Below are positions 11,510 through 21,794 of a stretch of DNA of 64,000 nucleotides, piece by piece. The first letter of the stretch is position 1. Each line of letters opens with the position of its first letter. The notes under the pieces were generated by a model, which was not told where the DNA came from, did no database searches, and saw only the letters and a program-made list of their open reading frames with translations. The translations under genes were made by a program, and so were the position numbers. This DNA comes from Nigrospora sphaerica. Its lineage: Eukaryota > Ascomycota > Sordariomycetes > Amphisphaeriales > Apiosporaceae. Location of the stretch: NCBI GenBank assembly GCA_018287875.1, contig JAGVVL010000022.1, positions 3,286,001 through 3,350,000 of the forward strand. Reading direction: 5' to 3'.

Positions 11510-12398
11510 ATGGTCCATTGGTTTGAAGAGCCTTTTACGCTCATTCCGACTCCGTTGGCTAAGCTACCGGAAGGCGAGAAGCCCGATATCTTCAACGATG
11601 TGTCCACGGGTAAGAGCCCACAGAGACTCCTCGAAGACCGCGTTCGGGCACTGAGCCAAAGGCAGAAATGGCCCTGGCCCACAATGTCATCATCCGCGGC
11701 CTCAACTCGGTCTACGTGCAGGCGCCGTACGTGAAGCCCGAGGACCAGCACGACTTCTTGCTGTACGCGCGGAACCTCTTCCACATGCTGGCCGTGCACC
11801 ACGACAGCGAGGAGGACAACTTCTTCCCGGCCGTCGAGCAGATGGCGGGGGAGCCCGGCATCATGGCGACCAACGTGGCGCAGCACCAGTCCTTCCATGG
11901 CGGTATCGAGGCGCTCATGGCGTACGTCCAAAAGGTCCTCGACGGCGCGGAGCCGTACGATGGCCGCCGCATCGTCGAGCTCATCGACGCCTTTGGCGCG
12001 ATGCTCATCGAGCACCTGACAGCCGAGATCCAGACGCTCCTCGACCTCCGCCGCTACGGCGCGGAGAAAATGAAAGGCCTCCACAAAGCCTTGTTTGACG
12101 AAGGGCAGGCTAACCTCGTACGTTTGTGATTTGAAAGCCATTTGAACCCAAGCGGCTTCGCTAACAGGAACCCCCGTTTTAGAAAAAGATAGGCTTAGTA
12201 GAGGGCGCCGTTGCCGCATTCCTTGGCCATGATTCAACGTGGGAGAATGGCATTTGGGCGACAAACTTTCCCCCCGTCCCTTGGGTCGTGAAAGGGGTTA
12301 TTTTGAAGGGGGTTTTCTACCTTCGCTCATCTTGGTGGCGATTCGCTCCCTGCGACCAGAGTCTTATGCCGAAACCTCGGCCGTACGCTGGACCGTGA
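11510..12398 (+). CDS. hemerythrin-like (HHE domain) protein
   Basis: Three exons (11510-11609, 11666-12117, 12183-12398) give 255 residues; introns are 56 and 65 bp. The second intron donor is GTACGT, directly after QANL. Reading through it would end the protein at LVRL and lose a well-formed C-terminus rich in Trp (WENGIWATNF, SSWWRFAPCD). Residues 36-160 form the four-helix hemerythrin/HHE fold. Likely iron ligands are His39, His79, Glu83 (in HHDSEEDNFFP), His107, His111, His150 and Glu154. Family members bind a di-iron centre; roles in oxygen or nitric oxide sensing or iron handling are proposed for some, but the fungal proteins are mostly uncharacterised. No signal peptide is visible, so it is probably cytosolic. 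Neighbours give no functional clue. Confidence 0.82.
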
Positions 12399-13515
12399 GG
12401 TGGTCAAGTATAGAGAAGCAAGACTTGTGTCAGCGTGAATATGGACTGTCTTCACATCTTCTCGTGCCAGGTGCCTGGAATATGCTGGCGAGTGGCTACG
12501 TCCGAGGCACGGCATTCTGAGACCCCCCACATCCCTCTGTGCAGCACCCAAGTAGATAGAGCCTTTATAGCTCTAAATCAGGCTGTAGCTTTCACATCGT
12601 GATACCATCTAATTGTTAGCGAACTCTAACTTCAAGACCTTACACTTCCTTCTCTTCCTACGTGACATGAAATGTACCTCCCTGAAATTAGGGCAGTCAG
12701 GCGGCACCTTACCTGGGTTGGTTTCTGCACCCTCTGTCAGCTTGTCGTGTGTATGGGAGAGCGGCAAAAGGTCCCATATGATTTGGAAATGTTTGATCCA
12801 ACGGGCAAGTCATTCGTACCTTCATGGGGCGTGCCCCCGTATTGCGCTTCGTGGAGGAGACGCCAAGCTCAGATTTGGTGGCAGATTTGGTGGCAGATGA
12901 GGGCAATTCAAGAGCCCTAAAGTACTCGACCGGGGGCTTGGCCGAACAAATAGAGGCGACATGGAGGGTGTAAAATACGGGAGAGGAAACGGGGGAAAAG
13001 CGATCTTGCGGATGAAAGGATACTGCAAGATAGAATGGAAAGCTGCGAAACAACCTTCTATGAGGATGCTGCTGTGTTATATGGAGATGTGGCATGGAAT
13101 GGCATGGTGACAGGCGATTTAAAGCAACAAAAGCTACACGAGCGACAAAGCAAACCCTATGGCATTTGCGCCAGAGAAGAGGGACCCGGTGAAGGGGCTG
13201 CGAGGGCCTTCATGTCTAGGTCTGCCGAGGCTATAGCAGCCAAGGTATAGATAAAAAGACAACTGGCCACCATCAATCCATCCACTGGTTTCACGCTGGG
13301 CTCCAAGGCCATGTTCTCTGGCGTTGGTCAGTCATGCTTCGCGCCTGGGGTACACCTGCGTATGGACCATCTTGTCCGCTAATTGACTGAGGTGTTGAGT
13401 ATATCGCTCAGATATGAATCCACGGATGTAGGGACGATATTATATTAACGTGTTCAAAGCACGGTCTAAGGGGTATCAGGTACTAAGAAAACACGCGCAA
13501 CTACCCAAGACCAGC
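12399..13515. other. intergenic, nothing recognised
   Basis: This is a convergent gap between the hemerythrin-like gene and the DUF3112 gene. It is AT-richer than the exons, and I see only short frames without domain signal. A 13-bp direct repeat (GATTTGGTGGCA) lies near 12883-12900. Confidence 0.5.
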
Positions 13516-14532
13516 TCAAACTATTCCCGCGTCTCGGTCGGCGAGTTCCTTTCGGGCTTGCTGCTCCCACATGGCCGCATCCCCCGCCGCGCCATCTCTT
13601 GGGTAAACTGTCCCGTCGCTGCTGTCGGCCTTGGGCGTATCGTGTTCCCCGCTGGTAGGAATGCGACTCCCGGCGTAGTCGCCAGGCTGTTTAGCACCGT
13701 CGGGAACGTGGAAGCGCTTGTCTACCCTGGCAGCGGCGTAGAGCCCCGCCACGATTATCTCGATGGCGTAGATGAAGGTGTAGTAGCAAGCCTTGTGGTG
13801 GTACCAGGCCGGGGCGTTTGTTGGCCGCGGGGCAAAATTGGCGCCGATGCGGAAGCCGGCACCCAGGGCGAGTAGCAAAGACGAAAAGACCAGGAGGGCG
13901 ATGTTGGACCCGAACCGGCCGGATCCGAACTTTTCGATGCGTCGGCCGCCCGCCCGGGGGACCAGGCAGGCAATGATGACGGCGGGCGCGGGCACGAAAG
14001 CGAGAACGGCGAAGGCGGTGCCGGAAAAGAGCTGTACGTCGCGGTCCCTGGCGCGCGCTGTCGGATTAAGGGTATACACCATATGAACCGTGCACGTGAT
14101 GACCATGATCAGCGAGCTGACGACCACCACGATCAGGAAGCGGAGGACGAAGCGACTGGCCGTATGCCAGCCAAAGGAGGGGTGGTAGGCGCGAATGATG
14201 CGCTGGGTGAAAATCAGGTTGGCAATGAACAGGATGATGACACCGGCCTGTGTCAAGATGTTCGCGGCAATGGCAATCGGTACGTTAGCGGGACGGGTGG
14301 CCCACACGATGCGCATTGCCAGGGCGGCGACTCTGATAATGGAGAAAGCGAAGAATGCACCCGAGAGCATGAACTTGTGGCCCTTCTTACGGTTCCTCTG
14401 GAATATGGTCATGTGGGTGACGGCCAAGAGTACGAAGATGGAGAGTAAGACGGCCGAGATGGGGACGTCGACGGGTACGGTCGGAAGGCCACCGAGTTGT
14501 GCGCCTTGAGGCGGATAGGGCGGACCTGGCAT
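13516..14532 (-). CDS. DUF3112 family integral membrane protein
   Basis: A single exon encodes 338 residues. It has about seven hydrophobic helices: ISAVLLSIFVLLAV (about 25-40), FMLSGAFFAFSIIRVAAL, IAIAANILTQAGVIILFIANL, FVLRFLIVVVVSSLIMVI, FAVLAFVPAPAVIIACL, IALLVFSSLLLALGAGF and FIYAIEIIVAGLYAAA. They are followed by a hydrophilic tail of about 60 residues with Gly/Asp and a KADSSDGTVYPRD stretch. The layout and the FGWHTASRFVLRFL segment fit the fungal DUF3112 family, which has the seven-helix look of RTA1/PTH11-type proteins but no proven function. The start ATG follows a CACAG, so an intron in the 5' UTR is possible. Confidence 0.75.
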   Translation of the reverse strand: MPGPPYPPQGAQLGGLPTVPVDVPISAVLLSIFVLLAVTHMTIFQRNRKKGHKFMLSGAFFAFSIIRVAALAMRIVWATRPANVPIAIAANILTQAGVIILFIANLIFTQRIIRAYHPSFGWHTASRFVLRFLIVVVVSSLIMVITCTVHMVYTLNPTARARDRDVQLFSGTAFAVLAFVPAPAVIIACLVPRAGGRRIEKFGSGRFGSNIALLVFSSLLLALGAGFRIGANFAPRPTNAPAWYHHKACYYTFIYAIEIIVAGLYAAARVDKRFHVPDGAKQPGDYAGSRIPTSGEHDTPKADSSDGTVYPRDGAAGDAAMWEQQARKELADRDAGIV

Positions 14533-17500
14533 CTGTGTATAACGCGCTGGTTAGTGTTCTGTGTAGGTGTTGCCATGGGCCCCTTCACGTATAATGTAGT
14601 AGAACACTCTGAATCGTCGCCACTATCGGCTCGAAAAGATGGAAAACAGTGCTCTAGCACGAACCTGTGGTGATGGCCGTGATTGCACGCCACCGGGGCC
14701 AGCTGCCGTCGAGGACATTGTATTGGTGTGGGCGTGTATGTATGTTGTAGGATGGATGAGATGCGACTTCGGGTCGATCGCCTGCGTAGGGGCGTCGGCA
14801 AAGGTTGGTTGATGTGAGGGACCGACGGGAGCAAGTTCGTGAGTTGCGCCGCGAGTTGGTAGGTGAGTTGCGCCGCGAGTTGGTAGGGCCGCGAAGGAGA
14901 AACCGTCGTCTGCCTTTGTAAAGAGTAAAAACCGGTTACGGCGGCCGAAGGGGGTGCGAGTTGCAAGAAGATAACTATAATTGCTGAGCCGTCGGCGTCT
15001 CCAGTCCGTTCGCAAAAGAAGACTGCAAAAAGCAAAGCTTCCGTTAAACTGCGATTTGGCAGCGGTTGTTGGTCTGGGACGCAAACAGCCGAAATACAGA
15101 AGTACTTTTTCTTTCCGAAACGGCCAAGTTGACAAAGGCGCTTTCAGATGAGACAGACGCACATGGGGTTGATAATATAGTAGGACTAGAAGGGATTTCA
15201 CCTGTCTCACTCCCCCTGACATAAATACCCCGATTCTTTGCTTAGCCCGACGTACGTTTGGTGATTCAGTGAAGGAGGCGAGGATCGGCCCGTACATAAG
15301 GTATCTAGGTATGGCGGCAACATCCCACGCGGGAATCGCTGGCGTTTGGCTAGGGGAGCAAAGCGGCCCGGGAATCAGCACCTGTTCCACTACGTAGGTT
15401 GGAGATGAAGTTGCGCCGCTGACCTGTTCTGGGTCCACGCCGGCGAAAAGAATCCCTGCGACGACCGCGGCTCGGCTCCGAGAGAGCTTCGCGTAAGCAG
15501 AGGCAAGGATCCAGCCGCACTAATTCCTTCCAATCCCCAGGGGCGCCAACGTGGCGGTGGAGAGGTCGGACAATGGAAAGATGGCGCGCGCCGATTAGTT
15601 GTGGTCGGTGTCGGTGTCGCGACCCCTGTTCAGCGCCGATGTCATACAAGAAGCAACCTGCCAAGCCCGGTGCCTCTTCTGCCCATTCACAAACGGTCAC
15701 TCAATCTTGCGAACGGCAGCGAGGCGTTTGCCAAGAACTCTTCCCAATGGTCCGTCGGATGGTTGGAACGGAAACGGACGATGCGTCAGTCGTCGATTGT
15801 TCAGTCCGGCAATTGTTCGCTCGTACGATTCACTCCCCAACAGCTCTTTCTTCTCCATTGCCGCTTTCGATAAACGCCCTCGCCTCCGCCAGCGGCGAGA
15901 CGGAGCACGAACGGCCGATCGGCTGGTCGATCTCTATAATGTCATTTCCACCCGTCTCGCTCCGAGCTCCTTAGGTACGATGTAGCTTCTGCGGTCCTAG
16001 CCCATTCAGCATGTTCTACCTAGGGCAACGCGCCGGTTCGATCTCTTGAGCCAGTCAGCACCTGCCCATCTGGCCCAGCCAACGGGCAAGTGAGACCTTT
16101 TTAGCGTCCGTCAGCGCCGCGTCCGTCGATGTTTTCTACAGTTCGAAACAGTCTAAGCTGTGCCTGACCTAGGGCCGCTTGCAGGATGCCGTTGTTGCAA
16201 GAAGCAACGGCCTGGCCGAGGTACTTCAGCCATGTACCTCCTAGGGGGTCTTCCTTCAACAAGCGAGCACACGGCTTCTCGGTGCCGGCGACGCGTCCGC
16301 ACGACTCACCCGATTGCGTAAAACCCCAAGGCTCACATGTTGCAGAAGAGCCTCAACGGCCCGACAGAAAACACACGGACATTCAGTCCCGAAGAGCCGT
16401 ATTGAGTAGGAAGTGAACCACTGTCGCTTCTCGGGAAATGTGGGCGAACTTTCTCCAAAAGAAAGCGAAAGAAAACAAGAGAGTCAAGAAAACATCGGCA
16501 TGATAGTCAACCCACCTCGGATCGCTCAGGACGGTTTTGGCTGAGGACTGCGATGGACCTTTACGGGGAATTATGACTGGTGTCATGCGGTGTAGTTGAA
16601 ATAGGGTTGAAAAGAACTATGTCCAGGTTCCGCACTCCAAGCATCATAAGAGACGCACAATAACCCTATGAATCGTCCGAAGATGATGCATCTGCTACAG
16701 GGGAAGAAAGCCAAGGTCAATCTGGCCAACCAGAGCTGGGCCTCAACGTTGCGAGCCGGAACTCTTTTCAGGCTAATGGGACGTCCCGCAAACCTTCGGC
16801 AGGGCGAAATTCTCCGCGACGGCGCACACAACGCCCAGAGGGCTATGTTGTTCTGCGACATGTCATGGCTTGGAAGTCTATGTCTACAGCACAAAGCAAT
16901 ACGTAACATCCAGAGACGAGTCAGCTTACTCGATGGAGTTCCTCGGCCGTCAAGCCGCATCGACAGAACCCACACCCATGGCCCCGGCAAAAAGCAAGAC
17001 GGCTTCCATTTACGTGCGACATGAATGCTGTAGTTTCTTAGCCACCCAAGCCGTGAAACCAACACATATGATGAAAACCCTCAAAAGGATGTGCATGAAA
17101 CACGCATCCGCTGGCTGGTCGCCTTGAAAGTGAACTTCGTTTCACCAGAGCTTCGGGCGCTTGGCCTGTTCCTCCAAGTTCGGCCATGTACAGTGGCTCT
17201 TCGTCTATGTCGCTAGAAGTAGGCTGGAAAACACTGGCGGTATTGCGCCTCTGCCTTTGGTATGCTCATCATATCATGAACCAGAAAGCATGAAGCGACC
17301 AGCGTGATCACAGAAGCGATCCTCATTGAGCGTTCTCCCGCACTTAGTGCAAGTCTAGGTGACACTCCAAGAGGAACTTGCCTACCAATTCATCACTTGC
17401 CAGATCGCCGACTGGTTTGCGGCGTTGCTCTCAACCCATGGGCTGCCATGCTTCATCAGGCTAAGCGAGCATCCAGAGCGCTGGCACGTGTAGCAGCCTC

Positions 17501-18168
17501 AAGGCCAAGATGACGGCCATCGCGTCGTCTTGTATTGACATCTAAAAACCCGCACTGGATCCCGATGCGGAGGCGTAAGACGTAGACGGCAGCCATCGCA
17601 CCGGACAGACGAAAATAATGACAGTGACGATAAACGTGATGGCCGGCGCAGTGGATATGCAAGCCAGTTCTAAAAAGGTTCAAACGAGTAGTGGCATAAA
17701 CATGCAAGAAGTAAGTCGGTCCGGTTCAAGATGATGCGGTGCGTGTCATCAGTCATCTTGAATTTAGGGGGAGACTGTGAAGGAGTTGGAGAAGCAACAA
17801 GCAAAAGTGAGAAAACACCATGCTGCAATAATGTACAGCACTGATGCCGGGCCAAGCAGTAGAGGAGTACATCGAAACTGTTGAGCACCTTAAGACCGGC
17901 GATAGGCGATGCTATGTTGCATATTGATGCAAGCTACCTAAGCTTGACTATGATACATTTTTCTGATAGATGACGCATCTAAACCTGCCACCTTGCACTG
18001 GCTTGTCACCAAGGGTATCATTTCCAGAGATCCACGTCTATGAGTCGGCTTTACTTCCGCACTGCGCACAGGTTTGCACCGCCGCGGCCTGCTTCCTATC
18101 ATGTCTGGTTACCCAAGTTAGAGAGCCATTCCATGCCGAAGGTCTCGCAGGACGATGTCGAGGGAGAC
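14533..18168. other. intergenic, nothing firmly recognised
   Basis: This 3.6 kb gap begins with the 5' flank of the DUF3112 gene. There, a near-perfect duplication of about 24 bp (GAGTTGCGCCGCGAGTTGGTAGG) lies at 14841-14888. A TAGGTACGATGTA motif is at 15972-15984. Frames at 16583-17065 (minus) and 16668-17127 (plus) are open for 100-160 codons but carry no domain signal and overlap each other. Confidence 0.45.
14841..14888. repeat. 24-bp direct duplication
   Basis: Two adjacent copies of GAGTTGCGCCGCGAGTTGGTAGG(T/G) lie in the presumed 5' leader region of the DUF3112 gene. No role is evident. Confidence 0.7.
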
Positions 18169-18339
18169 TCACTGCACAACGTGTCTGGCGATCAAGTAGG
18201 AGCCGGCGCCTAGTAAGGCCAATTTAGCCAGACCGAAACCCGGTCTGAAGAAAACTGGCCGGTCAAACCCTCGTAAGTGCCGTGCGTGCATGAAGGGGTT
18301 TTGAGAGTAGTATTCCCGGGCGAACGCGGAGGAGCGCAT
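18169..18339 (-). CDS. possible 56-residue single-pass membrane protein
   Basis: The ATG at 18337-18339 has a good context (AAAATGC) and opens 56 residues ending in TGA. The product starts MRSSAFAREYYSQNPFM, is strongly basic, and ends with one hydrophobic segment (GFGLAKLALLGAGSYLIARHVV). This is the look of small mitochondrial or ER membrane proteins. The same frame stays open upstream to 18666, but that part is not protein-like. I do not recognise a family. It could be a real short gene or chance. Confidence 0.35.
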   Translation of the reverse strand: MRSSAFAREYYSQNPFMHARHLRGFDRPVFFRPGFGLAKLALLGAGSYLIARHVVQ

Positions 18340-19002
18340 TTTGGTGGGTCGTGGGCTCGGGTTCAAGCGAGGCCAGTAAATATTCCGTGGCAAGTATTTT
18401 AAACAGGGGAAAAGACGAGTGAAGTGCACGAGTGCCCTGGTCAATAGGCCGAAGGGGAGCAGCAGTTTCTTGTTTATGTACCCATTCGACTTATTCGATG
18501 ACACTACAAGTCCGAGGCGAGTCGGACTTGGCTTTGGACAATTTCGCGTACGCTGGTGCTGAGGTGCTACGCTAACAACGACAGACATAACTAATAACCC
18601 GAGTCGGGCGGTGATCAATCCGCAGGCTGACTCCGGAAACATGCGGACCTGACTCAAACCCGTCATGCACCGCCGTCAACAACGACATCTACTGGTATGA
18701 GGTGAGGGGCTTTGGGAGTCGCGAGCGTATTGCTGAACCTAGTTACCTCGGGTATTTAAGTAACCCGCGTAGACTTTCTGCGCCCATCTTCAAGGGGAGA
18801 AATCCGGCTCGTACAGCGTTACTGTCTTTCAAGACTTTTGGTACAATCCAAGATCTGGATACCTATGCATACTGGTATTTAGTACAGCACCCTGCCAGGT
18901 GCAACAATCGGCAAACCACCTGTGCGAAGCAGCAGTTGCTAATTCAATGTTGCTGTAGCACCATATGGCCCCCCCCCCCCCTCCCCCCCGGGACTTCCAA
19001 CC
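18340..19002. other. intergenic with C13 run
   Basis: No gene is seen. A run of 13 C (18969-18981), a T, then seven more C lies close to the 3' end of the next gene. Confidence 0.5.
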
Positions 19003-19850
19003 TCAACCCAAATTTCCAAGGGCAATACTTGACGCAAAAGTAGGCTGTGGAGATGCAGCGACTGTGGTTGCTGGTTGTGCAGTGGGCAGAGGCGGTGCCG
19101 TCGGGGCCGGCTGAACCGCCGGTGGCAGAGGAGTCAACACAGTTGTTGGTCGCGATGTTGTCGGCCCATTGGGACTCTGGAGGCTCCCACTTGGTGCGGG
19201 AGTGGCTTGTTCGGGTTGAGAAGGGGAAAGGGGGGCTCCGGCAGGCGTAGTAGCCGAGGGCGCTGGGCCGCTTGGTGCCCCCGGATCGGCTTTTGGCGTT
19301 GAAGGCTGGGCAATGGGCGTGGGAGCGGCGGAAGGAGAAGTTTTCGATGTTTGCGCAACGCTTGTTAGAGTTGAGAGCTTCGCGCTGGTTACCAAGGTCG
19401 TCTGCGGACTGGTGCTGGGTGCTGAAGGCACCGTACTCGGGCCGGCTCCTATGAGGCCCTGTAGCAGTCCTCCCAGTCCACCATTGGCAGCGGATGAAGA
19501 CGCTGCTCCGTCCGGTGCGCCCGAAATACCATTAGGCGCTTTCTGACATGTTCTAGTGGCGTGTAAGCACAGGAGGTAGCAGTGGTGAACTCAAGACTGA
19601 GCCGAGCCCTTCCACTTTACATGACGAGGCAGAAGACCGATGGGGACGGCGACGATAACGTACCCTACAAGTGCTCCACCTTCATGGACGCAATTGAATC
19701 CCTATCCTCTTGTAAGAATATAATCAGGAAGAAAAAAAGCTCTCGAGGGCAACATACGGTGAGAAGGCAGTCCAACGAGTCGACACAGACGGCCTGCGCC
19801 GCTGTCTGCTCAATGCTCAGCGTCAGAAGAACGACCCACGGCACGTGCAT
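19003..19850 (-). CDS. secreted Cys-capped, Ser/Thr/Pro-rich protein
   Basis: Three exons, 19758-19850, 19664-19701 and 19003-19552, join in frame to 226 residues. Introns are 56 bp (GTATGT...GATAG) and 111 bp (GTACGT...ACTAG). Residues 1-20 are a signal peptide (MHVPWVVLLTLSIEQTAAQA). A short mature head has four Cys (22, 28, 35, 46) in VCVDSLDCLLTGFNCVHEGG and VGTCQKAPNG. A Gly/Ala/Ser segment (GGLGGLLQGLIGAG) comes next, then about 140 residues of Ser, Thr, Pro and Ala with little else, expected to be heavily O-glycosylated. It is probably a wall-associated or secreted protein. I recognise no named family. The middle 38-bp exon rests on phase and splice consensus only. Confidence 0.6.
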
Positions 19851-20888
19851 CCTCGTGTGGAAGAGCTACCATGGCTCGAAATTTCCAAGATATCAACGGA
19901 GATGTCAACGACGGTTGTATTTCGTGGTACTTATATGTTTCAAAGCCGCACGCCACTCAGCCTTATCCCCTCGCGGCGTGCCATGACAGTGAACCAGGAG
20001 GTTGTAGTCGCGCGCGGGTCCCGTTCCCTGCATATGGTGAAGACCAACCTGTCGTTTGCCGGCTCCGAAGCCAAAGTAGCGTTTCAGGACCTGCCTCGGC
20101 GACAGGGAAAATAGCCATCCACGCGAGTGTGTGCGAGTTCCAACTGAACCGGGCGCGACGCAATGACAAATGTGGCGGTTGGGCACCGGAACCTAGTGAG
20201 CACGACGCCATCGACACCGTATCAAGATAGGATCAACACACAGACGCGGTTGGATGGCCGGCCAGAACCTGACAGACGTCGGGCCACCCAGGCTCTGGTT
20301 AGAGTCGAGATGAGTCGATGGCGGCCGGGGGGGCGTATGCGCTTGGCCGTGGGATGAATTCATCTCGTGTTTACGACTAGTGTTGCGCACATCACGAGGA
20401 AAACTGAGCCTCGGACGCCAGACGGCCGCCTCATCCGAACTACAACTAACTACCTCCTTCATCCAGTGAAGCAAACGTCTCCTGCAAGGGCCAAGCTTCT
20501 TGATCGGACGGTTTGACAAACGGCAGCTAGCATGAGATGCGTCCAAACCACCCAGAACCCTCTGACCCCTACCTGTTCCGGCAGATCGCCGCATATTCTA
20601 AAGTTGCATGGAGTAGGCTTGGGCACTTACGGGCCTTTGTTGGGGTAATGGTTGCACGACAATTCCACGTGGCAATTCCCAATAAACCTCGAGAGCACGA
20701 CGATGGGCTCGAGGCTTCTCCGCCAAGCCCCACACCAATGCGTCACAAAAGCACTGCCCCCTAGAGGTCGTAGACAGCAGGCACTGGTGATGAGCATGCC
20801 GGCAAGACACGAGACATGGCGAGTTTTCTCGATAGTAGTACTATGGCTTCACGCGCCAGTTTCACCATTGTGGATGCCCTCAATCCGC
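19851..20888. other. intergenic, nothing recognised
   Basis: This gap lies between the mucin-like gene start and the 3' end of the EEP gene. Only short, unrelated frames are open on both strands. Confidence 0.5.
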
Positions 20889-21794
20889 CTATGCCACCAG
20901 TTTCAAGTCTCCCACAACGGCCCTGTGGTCGCTGGCATAGACGCCGTCCACGACGTTGTCGACGACCTCGTACCGATCGACGGACCACTTCTCGTCGGCC
21001 ACGGGCCCGAGCCAGACGAAGTCAATGCGCGAGGACGGCGTCGAGGGCGAGAAGCCGGTGTAGGTGTCGTAAGGGCCGAAGCGCTGGGCGGGGGCGGCGG
21101 CGTCGTAGAGCTCGGCGAGGTAGCCGTCGTCGGCGACGGCGCGGTAGGCGCCGTCGCCGGGGGGCGAGTTGAAGTCGCCGGTGAGGGCGACGGCGAGGGG
21201 GCCGTGGGCGGCCTGGGCGGCGCGGAGGCGGGCGAGGGCGAGGGTGACGCCCTCGCGGCGGGCCTCGGCGCTCGCGTTGTCGAGGTGCGTGTTGGCGGCC
21301 AGGAAACGGCGGCCGGTGGCGCGGTGCTCGAAGACGGCGACGACGACGACGCGGCGGCTGCCGGCGCCCCAGCCGAACGACGGTACGTCGGGCGTCGGCG
21401 ACAGCCACTTGACCTCGCTCCACACGAGGCCGAGCACGCCCGCCGGGTACAGGATGGGCGTGAACTCGCCCGCCGCGGCGCCGTCGTCGCGCCCCACGCC
21501 GACGTGCGCCCAGCCGGGCCCGAGCCCGGCCTTGATGTCCTCCAGCTGCCCCGCGAGCACCTCCTGCAGCCCGATGACGGGCACGGCGCCCGCGGGCGCC
21601 CCCGCCGCCCGCTCCGCGAGGGTCCCGGCGACCAGCCGCTTGCGCGTCGCCCACGGCTGCTCGTTGGCCTCCCGCGACGTGGCCGCGTAGCGGACATTCC
21701 AGCTCATGAGCCGCACGGGCAGCGTATCGTTGGATTGGGCCATGGCGACGTGGGTGGTGACGAGCAGGGCGCTCAAGATGCTGGAGAGCTGCAT
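20889..21794 (-). CDS. secreted endonuclease/exonuclease/phosphatase-fold enzyme
   Basis: This single-exon protein has 301 residues. Residues 1-19 form a signal peptide ending at VAMAQ. The EEP-fold active-site motifs are all present: LMSWNVRY (Asn33), GLQEV (Glu78), ANTHLDN (His170), TGDFNS (Asp207, Asn209), SRIDFVWL (Asp258) and ASDHRAV (Asp289, His290). These bind a divalent metal and cleave phosphodiester or phosphomonoester bonds. Close fungal relatives are annotated as secreted endonuclease/exonuclease/phosphatase family proteins, some resembling sphingomyelinases or nucleases; the substrate cannot be told here. The gene is very GC-rich, so several long open frames on the other strand and in other phases are only compositional shadows. 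Confidence 0.88.
   Translation of the reverse strand: MQLSSILSALLVTTHVAMAQSNDTLPVRLMSWNVRYAATSREANEQPWATRKRLVAGTLAERAAGAPAGAVPVIGLQEVLAGQLEDIKAGLGPGWAHVGVGRDDGAAAGEFTPILYPAGVLGLVWSEVKWLSPTPDVPSFGWGAGSRRVVVVAVFEHRATGRRFLAANTHLDNASAEARREGVTLALARLRAAQAAHGPLAVALTGDFNSPPGDGAYRAVADDGYLAELYDAAAPAQRFGPYDTYTGFSPSTPSSRIDFVWLGPVADEKWSVDRYEVVDNVVDGVYASDHRAVVGDLKLVA

Noticed and set aside
13516..14532. Opsin or GPCR-class receptor instead of DUF3112
   Set aside because: Seven helices are present, but there is no retinal lysine motif and no PTH11 CFEM domain. Sequence blocks fit DUF3112 better.
5601..14532. Secondary-metabolite gene cluster around the Zn2Cys6 regulator
   Set aside because: No polyketide synthase, NRPS, terpene cyclase, P450 or methyltransferase lies nearby. 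The EthD pseudogene is 42 kb away.
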